From Coriolopsis trogii (taxonomy: Eukaryota; Basidiomycota; Agaricomycetes; Polyporales; Polyporaceae), in contig JAHYIO010000023.1 of NCBI GenBank assembly GCA_020543525.1, forward strand, positions 1,550,001 through 1,614,000: 64,000 nucleotides of DNA, written 5' to 3'. The position numbers were made by a program, and so were the translations under genes. Each line of letters opens with the position of its first letter. The stretch's first letter is position 1. Positions 32,570-44,400 of the stretch are shown one piece after another. Under the pieces are notes generated by a model. That model had not been told where the DNA came from. It did not search any database and saw only the letters and a program-made list of their open reading frames with translations.

Positions 32570-34141
32570 TCAGTTCGCGCCCCAGATCTCCTGGGCCTGC
32601 CCGAGCTTCTGCAGCAGCCGATAAAAATCCGCGACGAGGTAGAGACTACCGGCAAGCACGACGAGTTGGTCCTCCCCGTCCCGCGCACGACTCGCGGCCC
32701 ATCTGAGAGCCCGCTCGACGTGTGCCGTCCGGGCGGGCGCGTTCATCGCCTGCTGGGACGCCTCGGTGTCCCTCACGGGCTCGACCTGTGCCTCTGAGTC
32801 TCCCGAGTCTGCGTCTGCATCCTCGAGGATCTCCACGCTCGAAGCCGGGACGAGGGTCTCGATGGCCGCTCGGATCTCCGCAGGGGGCACGGAGCGGATC
32901 CAGGGCATTCGCATGGGAAGGGTGAAGGAGAGCAGGGCAGCTCCGACACGGACTTGGCGGACCTTAGACACCTGCTCGTTTATCGCGAAGAGTGGAGCTA
33001 GGGTCTGAGCCGGGGTCTTTGGGGGCGAGTGGGAGAGCGCGAGGATGTAGGTGAGCGTCAGGGGCCGGTCGCCTGTCTTCTGGAGCATGGAAGAGAGGTA
33101 GGCCGCGAGCGCAGTGGCTGATGCGGGGTTATGCGCTCCATCTGCAAGGACGAGCATCCGGGTCGGCTCCTGATCCGCACCCGCATCTGGACTGGGCGGT
33201 AGAGAGATGGTATGGTAGGACAGTCTCCCCGGCCACCGGGTCGCTTGAATGCCTTTGGCGATGTTGGCGGGTGTCAGGCGATCGTGCACCTGTAGGTCTG
33301 GACGCTGACATGACGGATGTGCGAGCATCGCAGATACAATGCCCGCTGCGGTCCCTAAGTTGCCGTATTGGTGCTCGCCATGTAGCGGAAGAAGGGCTCG
33401 TATAGGCTCCGAGAAATTCGGCAGGGCGATCTCGACAGGCTGGAGGAGGGGCACCCCGATCCCAGTCTCCGCGGGTCGTTGGGGCCCGTCCGGCTTCTCT
33501 ACCCACCCGACGGGGGTGACTTCGCAGGGGCTATACATCTCCCCGCCTGCCGCTTCGACGACTGTGCGAGCGACAGCTCCGACTTGTCGGTGTACCTGCG
33601 GCCCAAGCACGAATGGCTTGCCACGTCTGGCGATCGCGGCCTTTTCTCGTGTGATGGCCTCGACGGTATCGCCGAGCAGGGCCTGGTGGTCGAGGTCCAC
33701 AGACGTCAGCGCAGATACAAGGATGCATTCATCCGGGACAGCGTTTGTGGCATCCAATCGACCGCCCATGCCGACCTCGAGGACGACGACGTCCACCATG
33801 GCACGCTCAAACGTGAGCAGTGCAAAGCATGTGAAGAGCTCGAAATTTGTCGCGCCGATGTTGTGGGCGGCGTCGACGCGGAGGATGTCCTCGTGGTTGC
33901 TCCAGAAAACCTCGGGAGCGACGGGCTTGTTCTGGATGCATATGCCGTCAATCGGGGTAAGCAGATGCGGGCTGTTAAATCGTCCGACGACAAATCCTGA
34001 CGTTGAGAGAATGGAAGAGACGAATGCGCATACACTGCCTTTGCCATTCGTGCCTGCTACGTGGATCGTGGGCCGCGTGTATGGCTCGGGAAAGACGGCC
34101 AACAGCTTGCGGATTCTGTCAAGAGATAGATCAATCGACAT
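32570..34141 (-). CDS. FOL3: Dihydrofolate synthase / folylpolyglutamate synthase (Mur ligase family)
   Basis: Adds glutamate to dihydropteroate or folates with ATP. One exon of 524 codons (523 residues) starting MSIDLSLDRIRKLLAVFPEP. The P-loop GTNGKGS is at residues 30-36. Other family marks are FNSPHLLTPIDGICIQN, NFELFTCFALLTF, EVGMGGRLDATN and the central LADGAHNPASA. The frame is open upstream to 34339, but the chosen ATG gives the usual family N-terminus right before the ATP-binding domain; an upstream start would add 66 mostly unstructured residues. The overall pattern fits FOL3 (dihydrofolate synthase) slightly better than MET7, but the two were not separated by any search. The C-terminal domain has an acidic insert (DADADSGDSEAQ). 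Confidence 0.9.
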   Translation of the reverse strand: MSIDLSLDRIRKLLAVFPEPYTRPTIHVAGTNGKGSVCAFVSSILSTSGFVVGRFNSPHLLTPIDGICIQNKPVAPEVFWSNHEDILRVDAAHNIGATNFELFTCFALLTFERAMVDVVVLEVGMGGRLDATNAVPDECILVSALTSVDLDHQALLGDTVEAITREKAAIARRGKPFVLGPQVHRQVGAVARTVVEAAGGEMYSPCEVTPVGWVEKPDGPQRPAETGIGVPLLQPVEIALPNFSEPIRALLPLHGEHQYGNLGTAAGIVSAMLAHPSCQRPDLQVHDRLTPANIAKGIQATRWPGRLSYHTISLPPSPDAGADQEPTRMLVLADGAHNPASATALAAYLSSMLQKTGDRPLTLTYILALSHSPPKTPAQTLAPLFAINEQVSKVRQVRVGAALLSFTLPMRMPWIRSVPPAEIRAAIETLVPASSVEILEDADADSGDSEAQVEPVRDTEASQQAMNAPARTAHVERALRWAASRARDGEDQLVVLAGSLYLVADFYRLLQKLGQAQEIWGAN

Positions 34142-34452
34142 CGGTGGTCTGGAACAAGCGGTTGTGAGCACAGAACGCGATGCGCGGCAGACGATGCCGG
34201 TTGGCGAGAGAGAAGGGGTTAGACGGAGCTCAGCGTTGTACAATAAAACATATACAGGCGTACACAGATCCCGCGCCTCCGGATCTGGTCGCTTCTCCCC
34301 GGGCTCTCGGGCCGTCCCATCTTCTTCGTCGTCTGCCATTTAGTTGCACTCGCTCGTGGGTCGGACCCGCCCACACGGTATACAACATACGGTTGAGCAC
34401 ATCGATAGCAATGTTGGACAGTATATGGTTACATGGAACCTCAGTGACACCC
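34142..34452. promoter_or_regulatory. Spacer between SART3/Prp24 3' end and FOL3-like start
   Basis: 311 bp between two minus-strand genes. Serves as 3' flank of the first and promoter of the second. No motif claimed. Confidence 0.4.
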
Positions 34453-37400
34453 TCATTTTCCACCCGAGAGCATTTTCCGGAAATCATCCTGCCCCTTGCC
34501 TCCTCCGCTACTCGCAGGCTGAGCCGCTGTGTTGGACGAGGATGCCGCGGAGCTCGAGGTTCTCCCGCTACCAAGCCCACGCTGCTTACTTCCCAAACCT
34601 GCACGCGGCCTTGAGAAGGCAGCTCGAGGAACGAAGAGCCCCGCATTTGCCGCAGGAGGCGCGAGAGGACGAGAAGTGTTTGTCGGCCCGGACGTAGGCT
34701 CGGCGAGAATCTGGAGTGTGTTTCCGTTGAAGACAAGACTGTCAGGACGAAGAAGCAGCTTTCCAGCGTCCTGCATACAGCCAAGTATCTTCAGCGAACA
34801 AGATCGTCAAAATGTAAGTGTCACGCACAGCAGCATTCTCGAGTTCGACATTCGCCTCCCCAAGGTCCTGGAAAACCTCGACACGCTTGACTTGAGCATG
34901 CTTTTCCAGGAATTGTTGCAACAATCCTTCTTGTGTTCCTGCCGGGAGGTTGCGGACACGGACGGATCGATTGCGCACTTCAGCGCGGTATCCTGGAGCC
35001 CTGGACAAGACATTCGTGGTCTGTATATTCGTAACTGCAATCAACCCTACGTACTTGTTTTTGCCACGAACACGAGTGTCGGCAAGCGTCACAGCGATAC
35101 GGCGCCTCTTCAACTCATGGTTGTTCGCAGCCAGAGCGGACCGTGCATCGTCCTGCGGAGCGTCATGTCAACATTGGAAAAAATGCAACGATAGACGGTT
35201 ACTGACCTCTTTCTCGAATTCCACGAATGCAAAACCCTTCGACTGTCCCTTTTCGTCCAGAATCATTCGAATGTCCTTGACAGGCCCGTACTACCAACAG
35301 ATGAGATATACACACCCTACGGTAAACCGACGGAAACTTACAGTCTTGAATAGATTCTCGAGATCGTCCTTAGTCACGAACTTGCTTAAGCCGGCCACAT
35401 AGACCTCACGATCATTCGCGTCGCTATCTGTGCGCTCTTTCTTCCGCTCAGGGTTAGAGATATGCACCGAGAGCTTGTGCACGTCGTCCATCTCAGTGCC
35501 ATAAAGCTCTAGCGCAGCTTCAGCCGCAGACTGGTACAAGGCCCTCAATCAGCAAATGCAACGAGAACGAGAGGAACGTACGTACAGGGGACGTGTACTG
35601 CACGTAGCAGAAGCGTCGCGTGCTCTTGAACTTTTTGCTGGGCCACCGGACTTCAAAGATTTCGCCGTACTACAATCATGATCAGTCTTCGACATCCCCG
35701 CAATGGGAGAGAAGATCTGAGCACCTTGCCAAAGAGCGTCCGGATGAACGTATCGTCCGTCTTCTCCGGAAAGTTGGTAACGTAGAGGGTGGAACGCCAT
35801 GCAAGGTGAACAGCAACCTCTTGACCTCGTATTCGTTTCTTATCCTTCGTGAGGGCGGCAGGTACGCTATCCTGTGTGTCGAGAACGTGAGGGAAACAAA
35901 GAAGGCCAGTCCGCGAAAGAACGTACGCGCTCCATGAATTCAACAGCAGCAACAACAGAGTTGGGCAACTGTGTTATCTTGATTTCTCGGATTACCCCGC
36001 ACTGTACAGAGTCAGTCAGGCCGCTCAAACGATAAGTGCAACGTCTCACATCTTTGAACAGAGCCTTCAGCTCGTCCTCTTCGACACCCGCAGGGAGCTC
36101 GGCAACGAAGACCGTGCAGTTCTCGCGATCTCTGCGATACCAAACCAAATGAGAACCCAAATAGACTGAGGTGCTGAATGGTAGTTCACCTCTTCAGCTT
36201 CGCCTGCTCCTCTGATCGTCATATGGGGTCAATGATGAAATAAATGAGAGGTAGGATCCACTTGCACTCACCCACTCGGGCTTTCTTGCTGCTCTCTGAC
36301 GTCCCATCGTCATCAGCCTTTCTTTTCGAGCCAGTCTCTGCAGCAGCACCTGCATCAACTTCCATCGCAGTGGACTCGCCAGCCTGCCCAGGATCAAGCG
36401 CCTCTGCAGCAGGTATGGAAGCTTGAGCCTCTGCAATGATCTGCGCAGCCGCAATCTGAGCCTTCTCGGCCTCCTATACAAGGAAAATCATTGTTTCAGC
36501 GACAAAGGGGTAATGGAAGAGGGTGCGAGATGTACCGACCTTCGCGCGCCGGGCGTTCACTTGCGTTTGCGCACGCTCTACACGGTCTAGCGCGTCTTCG
36601 AGTTGTTCCACGCTCCCGTGTACGTGCTCAAACGAAATCCATGCTTCCCAAATGGCTTCTGGCCAGTCGAGGTTCTTAAAGGCAATGTCGCGGAAGACCC
36701 TGCGCGCGTCGTCGTGCAGATGCTGACGACTGGAACCCCTTGTCAGAATACTATGTTGAAAAGGTAACGTACACTACACTTACACCAGCACCTCAGTGTA
36801 GGCGGTCCAAGCGAGGTAACTCGTCTTGTAGTGCTTCGTAGCGTCTTCCCAAAGGATCAATGCATGGGGATACAGATCTTCGACTTCGAGACACTGATGC
36901 GACGTAAGTCAAAGTCCCCAAAACGAGGTACGGAAGACTTACGACTGCAGATAGGTACTTCTCCAGCCTGAGTCTGGAGTCACCAGACGACGCTGAAGCG
37001 CTCAGTTACAATATCATTCTGAAACGAATGATCGAAACACGTACTCTTCCGTGTTCGTGTGATCCCATCCATTACAACCTGTAGTAGGTTATCGAAGCCT
37101 TGTTGGTCACACGCAAACATTTCAGTCGGAGCCGAACGTGAGCCAAAGGACAGAGATAGTGCCTACCTGTCTTCCCTGCTTCAATCGTGCGCTTCTCGAA
37201 GCCTGCACGGCCCAGGACAACAGGGATCAACTGTTCTACATCTGACAGTAGCGGCTTGATTGTCAGGGCCTTCTCATAAACAGCTGTGAAATTCAATGAG
37301 GAAGACGGATGTAACCAACACGACGACATGGGCACTGACACTTGATTTCTGCTGCAGCGTCGTCATATTCCAGTGCACGTTGCTACGAGGAGTAAGTCAG

Positions 37401-38810
37401 CTATCCGGCCAAGCTTCACAAGGTTGATAATTATACCAAGAAGCGCATATACCGCGCTAGAAGCTCGCCCGATGCAGGGACACTCCGCAAACCCCTCCGG
37501 AAAGTCAAGAGAAGTTCGTCGTCTTCGATGTCTTGTGTTCGCTGCAAGCAAGGAGGGCGAAACGTAAGCAGAGATTCGGTAGAATCCCGACGTGAACATA
37601 CAAGTAGGTCTACATAGCCTGTCCAGAAGCTGCGTAGCGTTTCTTCTGCGTTAGCTTCTCCGGCAAATCGACGCCTGTCGGCTTCTGTGATTGCCCTCTC
37701 GTACAGCGCCTTCAATATGAACATGTCCGGTTTCTTCGCTCGACGCTCTGAGGCTATGTAATACGCATATCCTTGCAGGGAATTGCCTGATTGAGCCTAG
37801 GAAGATGCGAGTCAGTCAACGGTGCGCATGAGGCATAGTAGAGATGAGACGCACGAGGGAATTCTCCATGCTTTCATGTCGTTGGTAGGCCTTCACAGCT
37901 TGCGAGCGAGCTTTCGAGGCCGTGACAAGAAGTGATTCATACTCCTCTGCGGGTTTATAGTTGGTGGTGAATGAGGAATATGCTTGGAAAGTCTCGTCGT
38001 GGTCTGCGAGCGAAACGGGTCAATGCCAACCATAGGATGCATTGAATCGAATACGCACTAGAGTGAGGTTGCTTCAGTCGCTCCATGAACATGGTATCAA
38101 CCAGACTGACAAGCAGATCCCTATGATACACGCTTGTCAATGACTGGATACTTGGAAGCGTGATCCGCAACTTACTTCTCTTCGCCAGTTGCATTCTGCA
38201 GTCGCTCAAGCTCCCAGTCTCGTTGTAGGTCCCATAATTTGTGGCTCTATATTCTCATACATAAGAAGGCCTTGCAAACACTCGACCGTGAAGCTCCACC
38301 TGAGTTATATGACCTGCACCTCGCGCGACCACGGTAGAGAGGGTTTCGTGCATCCATTCCGGGGAGAAGAGCTCTTCCATCGCGTCGGGTCTGTCCCCAA
38401 CCTCTGCGTATTGTTCGTAACGTTCAAAAATGAATTCAAGATGTTTCTGAAGTATTGGAATAGCTGGATGAAACTCAAGACCACGTTCACTGACACTGAA
38501 TGCTACACTCACACATGTAGTCCTGCTCCGCGCGGCCGAACAGCTCCAAGATCCCTCGCACATCCTCAGGAGCCTCGAGATTGCCTATACTGATTCTGCG
38601 CTGGATCAGGGGAAGCCACACGTCCTCGCCGGCGGCCCAGAACGCGGTCAGCATTTCAAAAGCGGACTCGACTTGGTCTTCCATGCCCGTGGCGCGGGCG
38701 GTGCGAATGTGCTCGACATGGAGGGAGATGTCGTACGGATTCTCTGTCAGTCGTTCGAGTACGCCAGAGAGTGCGTCGAGTGCGTCAGCCTCGTTCATGT
38801 CAACGTCCAT
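34453..38810 (-). CDS. PRP24: SART3/Prp24-type U4/U6 snRNP recycling factor
   Basis: Promotes U4/U6 annealing during spliceosome recycling. 24 exons, 1026 residues. Exons: 38810-38513, 38463-38300, 38246-38176, 38120-38059, 38003-37855, 37796-37602, 37541-37437, 37382-37340, 37283-37167, 37098-37045, 36992-36943, 36893-36784, 36729-36540, 36473-36272, 36211-36190, 36131-36050, 36001-35927, 35871-35725, 35669-35586, 35530-35342, 35290-35207, 35152-35055, 35000-34829, 34770-34453. The N-terminal half is HAT helices (AIWEAWISFEHVHGSVEQLEDAL, GYAYYIASERRAKKPDMFIL). Four RRMs follow near 616-690, 692-775, 783-860 and 876-950 (RNP2 strands CTVFVAELP, TLYVTNFP, REVYVAGLS, RSVRVRNLP). The end QDDFRKMLSGGK matches the Lsm2-8-binding C-terminal motif. 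It joins the HAT repeats of human SART3 to the four-RRM layout of yeast Prp24. It is divergent from the next gene. Confidence 0.94.
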
Positions 38811-39148
38811 CGCGAGGAACAAGGGCAGGAGGTGAAACAGAGTAGCCGCCGCCACCACCACCGCAGCGTCGTGTCGAAGACAAGTCTCACGTCCGGATTT
38901 GGGTCGAGGTGTCGCGTGGAAGCGGGCGCTTGGCACGGGCGTACGCAGCGATTGGAGGGCGCTTGGAGGGACACTTAGCCGGCGCGATAGGACGGAGGGA
39001 CTAGAGACACACGGTCGCCTTTCCTTCCTCCCATCATCTGTCCCTCTTCCTCTTTCTTTGCCCTGGGCTCCTGACGGCGGGTTCACTCAGTCTTGGTCCA
39101 TCCGAGGCATCCATTCTCTTTCTATCTCGCTCTTTTGACACAAACTAA
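38811..39148. promoter_or_regulatory. Bidirectional promoter between PRP24 and membrane-protein gene
   Basis: 338 bp between divergent starts. The end next to the plus-strand gene is pyrimidine-rich. No specific motif claimed. Confidence 0.45.
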
Positions 39149-40895
39149 ATGGCTCAACCCGTCATCTATCGCACCCCTCCTCTCGCTGGCAGGCCGCCCT
39201 TCGCGACCGACGAGCCCGACTCAGTCTACGAACAACGGCAACAACAGCAAGCTGGCAGGCTCAGACAGCCTCCCCCGCCTGACCCCAACACTAGGTCTTC
39301 TGCCTACAACATGTGCGTTGCCTTTCACTCTCGTTCCAGGCCGGGGGAGGGATTGTATGCGCCCCAAATGGAAGCGACGGCTGCTTGCCGATGGAACAGT
39401 GGGGCTTCATTGGACAGTTGCGAATATGGGCCATCGCGCTGCGCTGGCGCGTGTATGCCACTGTTACGAACGAGGGTTGGACGTATGAAGAGGGCCTTTC
39501 CGCTCATGAGAGACATCACTGGGGGTGCTCTCATACAATCCTGTCTGCCACACGGTCACGGACCCTGTCGCTGCTATGTGTTCTATTTTTGACCGCCCAC
39601 AATAGCCTGGAGAGTATCCGTTTGGTTTTGTACCATACTACTCTGCAGTCCATTGTAAGTCACGATGAGAAGCAAGCATCGGAACACAAGGTGTGGTGAC
39701 GAGGCTCTCTCATTCGTTGCGTATACATGAAACACACCGTTCGATGCGATTCAAATTCCAGACTGGACAGAACATCACCGGTTTGTTGAGCTGTGATGTG
39801 CTGACGATGTTGTATTGTCGTATATCAACGATGCATGTATACTTACCTCCTCATCTGCATGAAATCTCTGCTTTTGTGTCTACTCAGTGATGTCATCTTG
39901 CTCACGCATGCTGTTAGGTACGACCAGTATCTTGATGAAAAGGACAGCCCTTTCCACGATAACAAGCAAATGATCCCCCAGCCCAAGATTCCCCTCGCCG
40001 CACCTCAACCTGGATATGCCGCCCCGGTCGCCGCTCTCAATCTCGCTCGTCCAAGTCCCACGGCCACGCCGGATGGACGCATGCCCACGTCTCCCGAGAT
40101 GTCCGAGTACGGAGGTATGGCCTCGCAACAGGGAGGGATGCCGGCCTCGCCGCACCCTCTTCAACCTCCCATGGTCCCTATCGCACCTGTGTTCGTTCGT
40201 CCTTCGACAGCCACGTCTCGCGACGTGAAATTCGAGGCGACTCCTATCATGCGGGGCGATACCGAGGATACGGTCCTGCCAAGGCGTGGACAGAGGGGAG
40301 ACGACTTCTGGCGTAGGTTCAGCATGGTTGCGAAAGAGGACATGGCTACTCCACCTGGTCAGAAGCAGAGGTACGTCCTTTGTGCTTGAGCAGATGTCAT
40401 CGTACTACTGCTGACACGATGTCTCAGTATGTGGCTCAGGAAGACGCAAAGTGGTACCACTCGCATGTCGCGTTGGGTTTGGCTCATCGGGCTCACTCTA
40501 CTCATTGTAAGCATTTCCCCCTCTACCGACTTCGTGACATGGCTGATACAGGAGTAATTTAGATCATTGCTGGTGCCATCGGTCTCGGTTGGTACGTCTC
40601 CCACAACAGTACGACCCACAACGCGCCCAAGGCTATTGGCGGAAGTGCAAACGAGAAAGCCACTGAGAGTGCCCCAGTGGTTGGCGCTGCCGCTGATGGC
40701 GCTTCGTCCACGGACGTTCCCTTCCATGTCGAGCCCACGAAGACTGTTGCGAGACGTTTCACGGAACCTACGCCGACGCCCCTGGTCCTCTCCCCTGTCG
40801 AAGCCCGCAGTGGTACCTCGCATCGTGTGCATGTAGTGCAGATGCACCACGGGCATAATCGCCGCAACAGCCCGCTCAACCGCACCTCCCATTAA
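39149..40895 (+). CDS. Unknown single-pass membrane protein
   Basis: Exons: 39149-39312, 39918-40370, 40428-40506, 40563-40895; 342 residues. No signal peptide. About 205 Pro/Gln/Ser-rich residues precede a single hydrophobic helix at about 222-244 (RWVWLIGLTLLIIIAGAIGLGW), preceded by basic residues (RKTQSGTTRMSR). A short Ser/Thr-rich luminal or outer tail of about 98 residues follows, with one N-glycosylation-type site (NST) just after the helix. This suggests an N-cytoplasmic type II topology. I do not recognise a family; such proline-rich membrane proteins are common in Agaricomycetes. The first intron is 605 nt, by far the longest in the window. Confidence 0.82.
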
Positions 40896-41482
40896 CTTAT
40901 CGTTAAGTCCGCCTCCTGTCGGCCGTCGTCCACCACTCGCCCATACCCCACACCCACCCTGGGATCGGTGTAGCTAGCCCGCTCGCCTGCGTCCCGTCCG
41001 CTCTTTACGACTCATCATCATCATCATCATCTCCCCACGTCCGGTCCCCATCATCATTTTGCATTGATTCCCTTGCCTTTCACGAATTTGGATATACCTA
41101 TCTTCGACATATGCAGGAGACTTTGCTGTCGTGACGCTCCTTGACGCGAACTGCTCTGCCTTTACGAATACTAATCTTCCGCTATTCGAGTTCGTATCCA
41201 TACCCGGTTGGAAGGCTTCTAGACACACTCTGTACTAACTAGGATGCATCGTGGTAAATACCGATCCCTATCTTCTTGCACTGATGTCCAAGCAACGACA
41301 TTCAGTTGTTCGTGAGGATCCTTCTCCCCAGTGAATGAATTAGGAGGGAGCCGCGTTGAGTATCACGTGCTCGTGTCTATTTGTTTCTGTTTACGGGCGT
41401 CTACGCGTCGCGTCGCGCTCGCGTCTCTGACAGACTTGCTCTCTAACTACCACCACGCGCTTAAGCGAGGTACTCTTCCAAC
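40896..41482. other. Intergenic region with (CAT)n repeat
   Basis: Between two plus-strand genes. A (CAT)6-type run lies at 41013-41031, probably in the 3' UTR of the membrane-protein gene. The remainder includes the SMC6 promoter. No further gene. Confidence 0.5.
41013..41031. repeat. (CAT)n microsatellite
   Basis: Perfect CAT trinucleotide run of 19 bases, 118 bp after the stop of the membrane-protein gene. Confidence 0.9.
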
Positions 41483-44400
41483 ATGGCGAAGCGTAGAGCT
41501 GTTGCAGACCACGATGCCAGCGACGACCAAGAGCCCATCTCTAAGCGCTCTAGGACCGCTGACAGTGACCAGGAAGGCGAACAGGCCGCGCGCACGCAAC
41601 ACCGACGTAGCGCCAAATGCAAGGGCAAGGGACGCGCGAGAGAGAATGAAACTAGCGAGGCCGAGGACGAGGACGAGGACGCGGAGATGCATGAGCCTGA
41701 TGAGGATGAGGAGAAGAAGTTCGAGGAAGAGCATGAGGAGAGGATCCGAGAGAAGCTCATGACGAAGAGCAAGACTCAGGGGGTGAGCAGTGCTTCTTTA
41801 TGCGCCATAATGTGTTGCTAATATTTCTTCCACCGCGATAGGGTATCGCTGAGATGGGTATCATTGAGTCGCTGGAGATGCACCAGTTCATGTGCCACAA
41901 GTACTTGACGTTCAGCCTCGGACCTCAGATCAACTTCATCATTGGTAAGCGTCGGAAGGCCTTTCTATACAGTGACTGCGATCTCAGACTTGCTTTGCAG
42001 GTCATAACGGAAGTACGTTGTTTCTTGTAATACCATGCCGTGCCTCTCTAACGCACACCCAAAGGTGGCAAGAGTGCTGTTCTATCAGCGCTTACTGTGG
42101 CCCTTGGAGGCAAGGCGAACTCGACTGGTCGTGGTTCTGGTCTGAAATCCTTCATCCGCGAGGGCCAAAAGTAAAGCCTCTGTTCCCTCAGAATCTGTCC
42201 CTGCTCACCGGTACATGTGCCATAGTGTCGCTGAAGTTACGGTTGTCCTCAAGAACCAAGGAGAAGAGGCTTACAAGCCCAAGGAATATGGGAAGAGTAT
42301 CGTTATCACCCGTCGATTCACGAAGGACGGTTCTTCCTCGTACAAGATTAGAAGCAAGGACGGTCGAGTGATCTCAACGAAGCGCGAGGAGCTTCAGGCT
42401 ATCTGCGACCACATGAACATCCAAGTCGATAATCCGATGAACATCCTTACTCAAGGTACGCTATATATTGAGGGGTACTCGCTGTATCCGCTGACTCACT
42501 GCATCAGATTCGGCGAGGCAGTTCTTGTCCGCGTCTTCTCCGGCTGACAAGTATAAGGTAAGACCGTCCTGCTGGGATGAGCTGTCCTGAGCTCAGCTAC
42601 GCGGTGCAGTTCTTCCTCAAGGGCACTCAGCTGAGCCAGCTCAGCGAAGAGTATCAGACTTGCATGGAGAACATCAGTCAGACTGCCAAGGTTCTCCAGC
42701 GGAAGCAAGAAGTCATTCCCGACCTCGAAGAGGCTTACAACGAGGCCTACGCGCGCTACGAGGAGGCTGAGAAGGCTCGCGAGCAGCGCCATAAGGCTGA
42801 CGAACTCAAGAAGGAGTTGGCATGGTCGCATGTCGCGGCCAAGAAAGATGTATGATTTAATCCCCCGCAACTCAGTGATGACGATTTACCCTACGCTCGA
42901 TAGGAACTCACTCAGAAGTTGACTGAAGTGGCCAACATCAAGCTGAGGGTCGAGAAGAACGAAGCGTTGATCCGGAAGGCTGAGGTTAGACTCTCACACG
43001 AGGTTCTTCTGCTCATCTGATAATGTGTCCAGGAACAACAAGCCGAGTGCAACGCTAAAGTCATCGAACTCGAGGAAGAGGTCGAGAATCTTGGCAACGT
43101 TGATACGCTCACGCAACGTCGAGAGGAGTTGAAGAAGCAGATGAACGCCAATAAGACCAAACTGTCTCAGCTCAAGGTAGCTCTCATCGCGAAACGACAT
43201 GCTGTAATTTTGACAACTCTCTGTAGGCAGATAAGAAAGCGTTTAACGAGTCGCTGGCTGGAGTCAACAGGAACATCACAAACCTCGAACGTCAAATCGC
43301 TGAGGAGGAGGCCCGAGTTCTGGCACATTCTCGTGAAAAGCGCGACAGAGCGACCGCGCAACTTGCAGCGGCCAAGGCTGACCTTTCAGAGAAGGAGCAG
43401 GAGCTCAAGAGTATTGCTGAGCGACGACAGAGCGCGGCCGCCGAGGCAGCCTCTGCTAATGCTGAGCGCCTTCAGTTGGAAAGCGAACAAGAAGCGCTGC
43501 GAAACCGCATCGTTGAGTGCGAGGAGCAAATCCGCCGCTGCGGCGAGATGGAGCGCAGCAAGGTTGCTCAGTTCGGGAATAAGATGGACTGGGTCGTTGC
43601 TGAGATTCAGCGGCGGAGGTGGCATGGACAGATGCCAGTTGGTCCTTTCGGCATGTACGTCAAGGTAAAGGACCCCGAGCGGTGGGGGAACCTTCTTCGC
43701 ATCATCATCGGTGGTGCGATGAGCAGCTTCGCTATCACGGATGCTCGCGACCGCCCTGCACTGGCGGAAATCCTCCATCAGAGCGGCAAGTAAGTGCTTT
43801 TGGTGGCACCATGCGTGAATGATTCTGAACATGTCTTGTCGTACAGCAGCCGTATTTGCCAGATTATCATCTCAGAGGTCGACATGTTCGACTTCAGTGA
43901 AGGTGAACCTCCTCAGGACTATCTCACAGTTCTCCGTGCTCTTGAGGTGCGCTACATTGGATACAGTGACATGAGTAGCCGCTAATGCGTATAGCGTTTA
44001 GGTGAGCAATCAGTATGTCCTCCGTCAGCTCGTGAACACCGCGCACGTCGAGAGTACCTTGCTCGCCCCCACTCGCGCGGAAGCCGACAGGATACTGATG
44101 AGCTTGGGCACCGGGGGCATGGCGATGGCTGCGGACCTGTACAGGGTTGTTCGATTCCCGTGAGTCTCATTGTTGTGCTTCAGGCCTTGACTGACGAATC
44201 ACCTACACAGTGAGGGTGGAGGACAATCGTCCGTGATACCCCAACTCCGCGGTAACGATCCTCGTCATCAACTTTTCCGTAGCAGTAACGCAGCATCGGA
44301 GAAACAGTAAGGATGGTGTGTCTCTGATGTTTGCTTCTTGACTTACAGAACCGTTGCAGGCGATGGGAGGCTCAGCGAAACGAGTATAACGCCAAAATCG

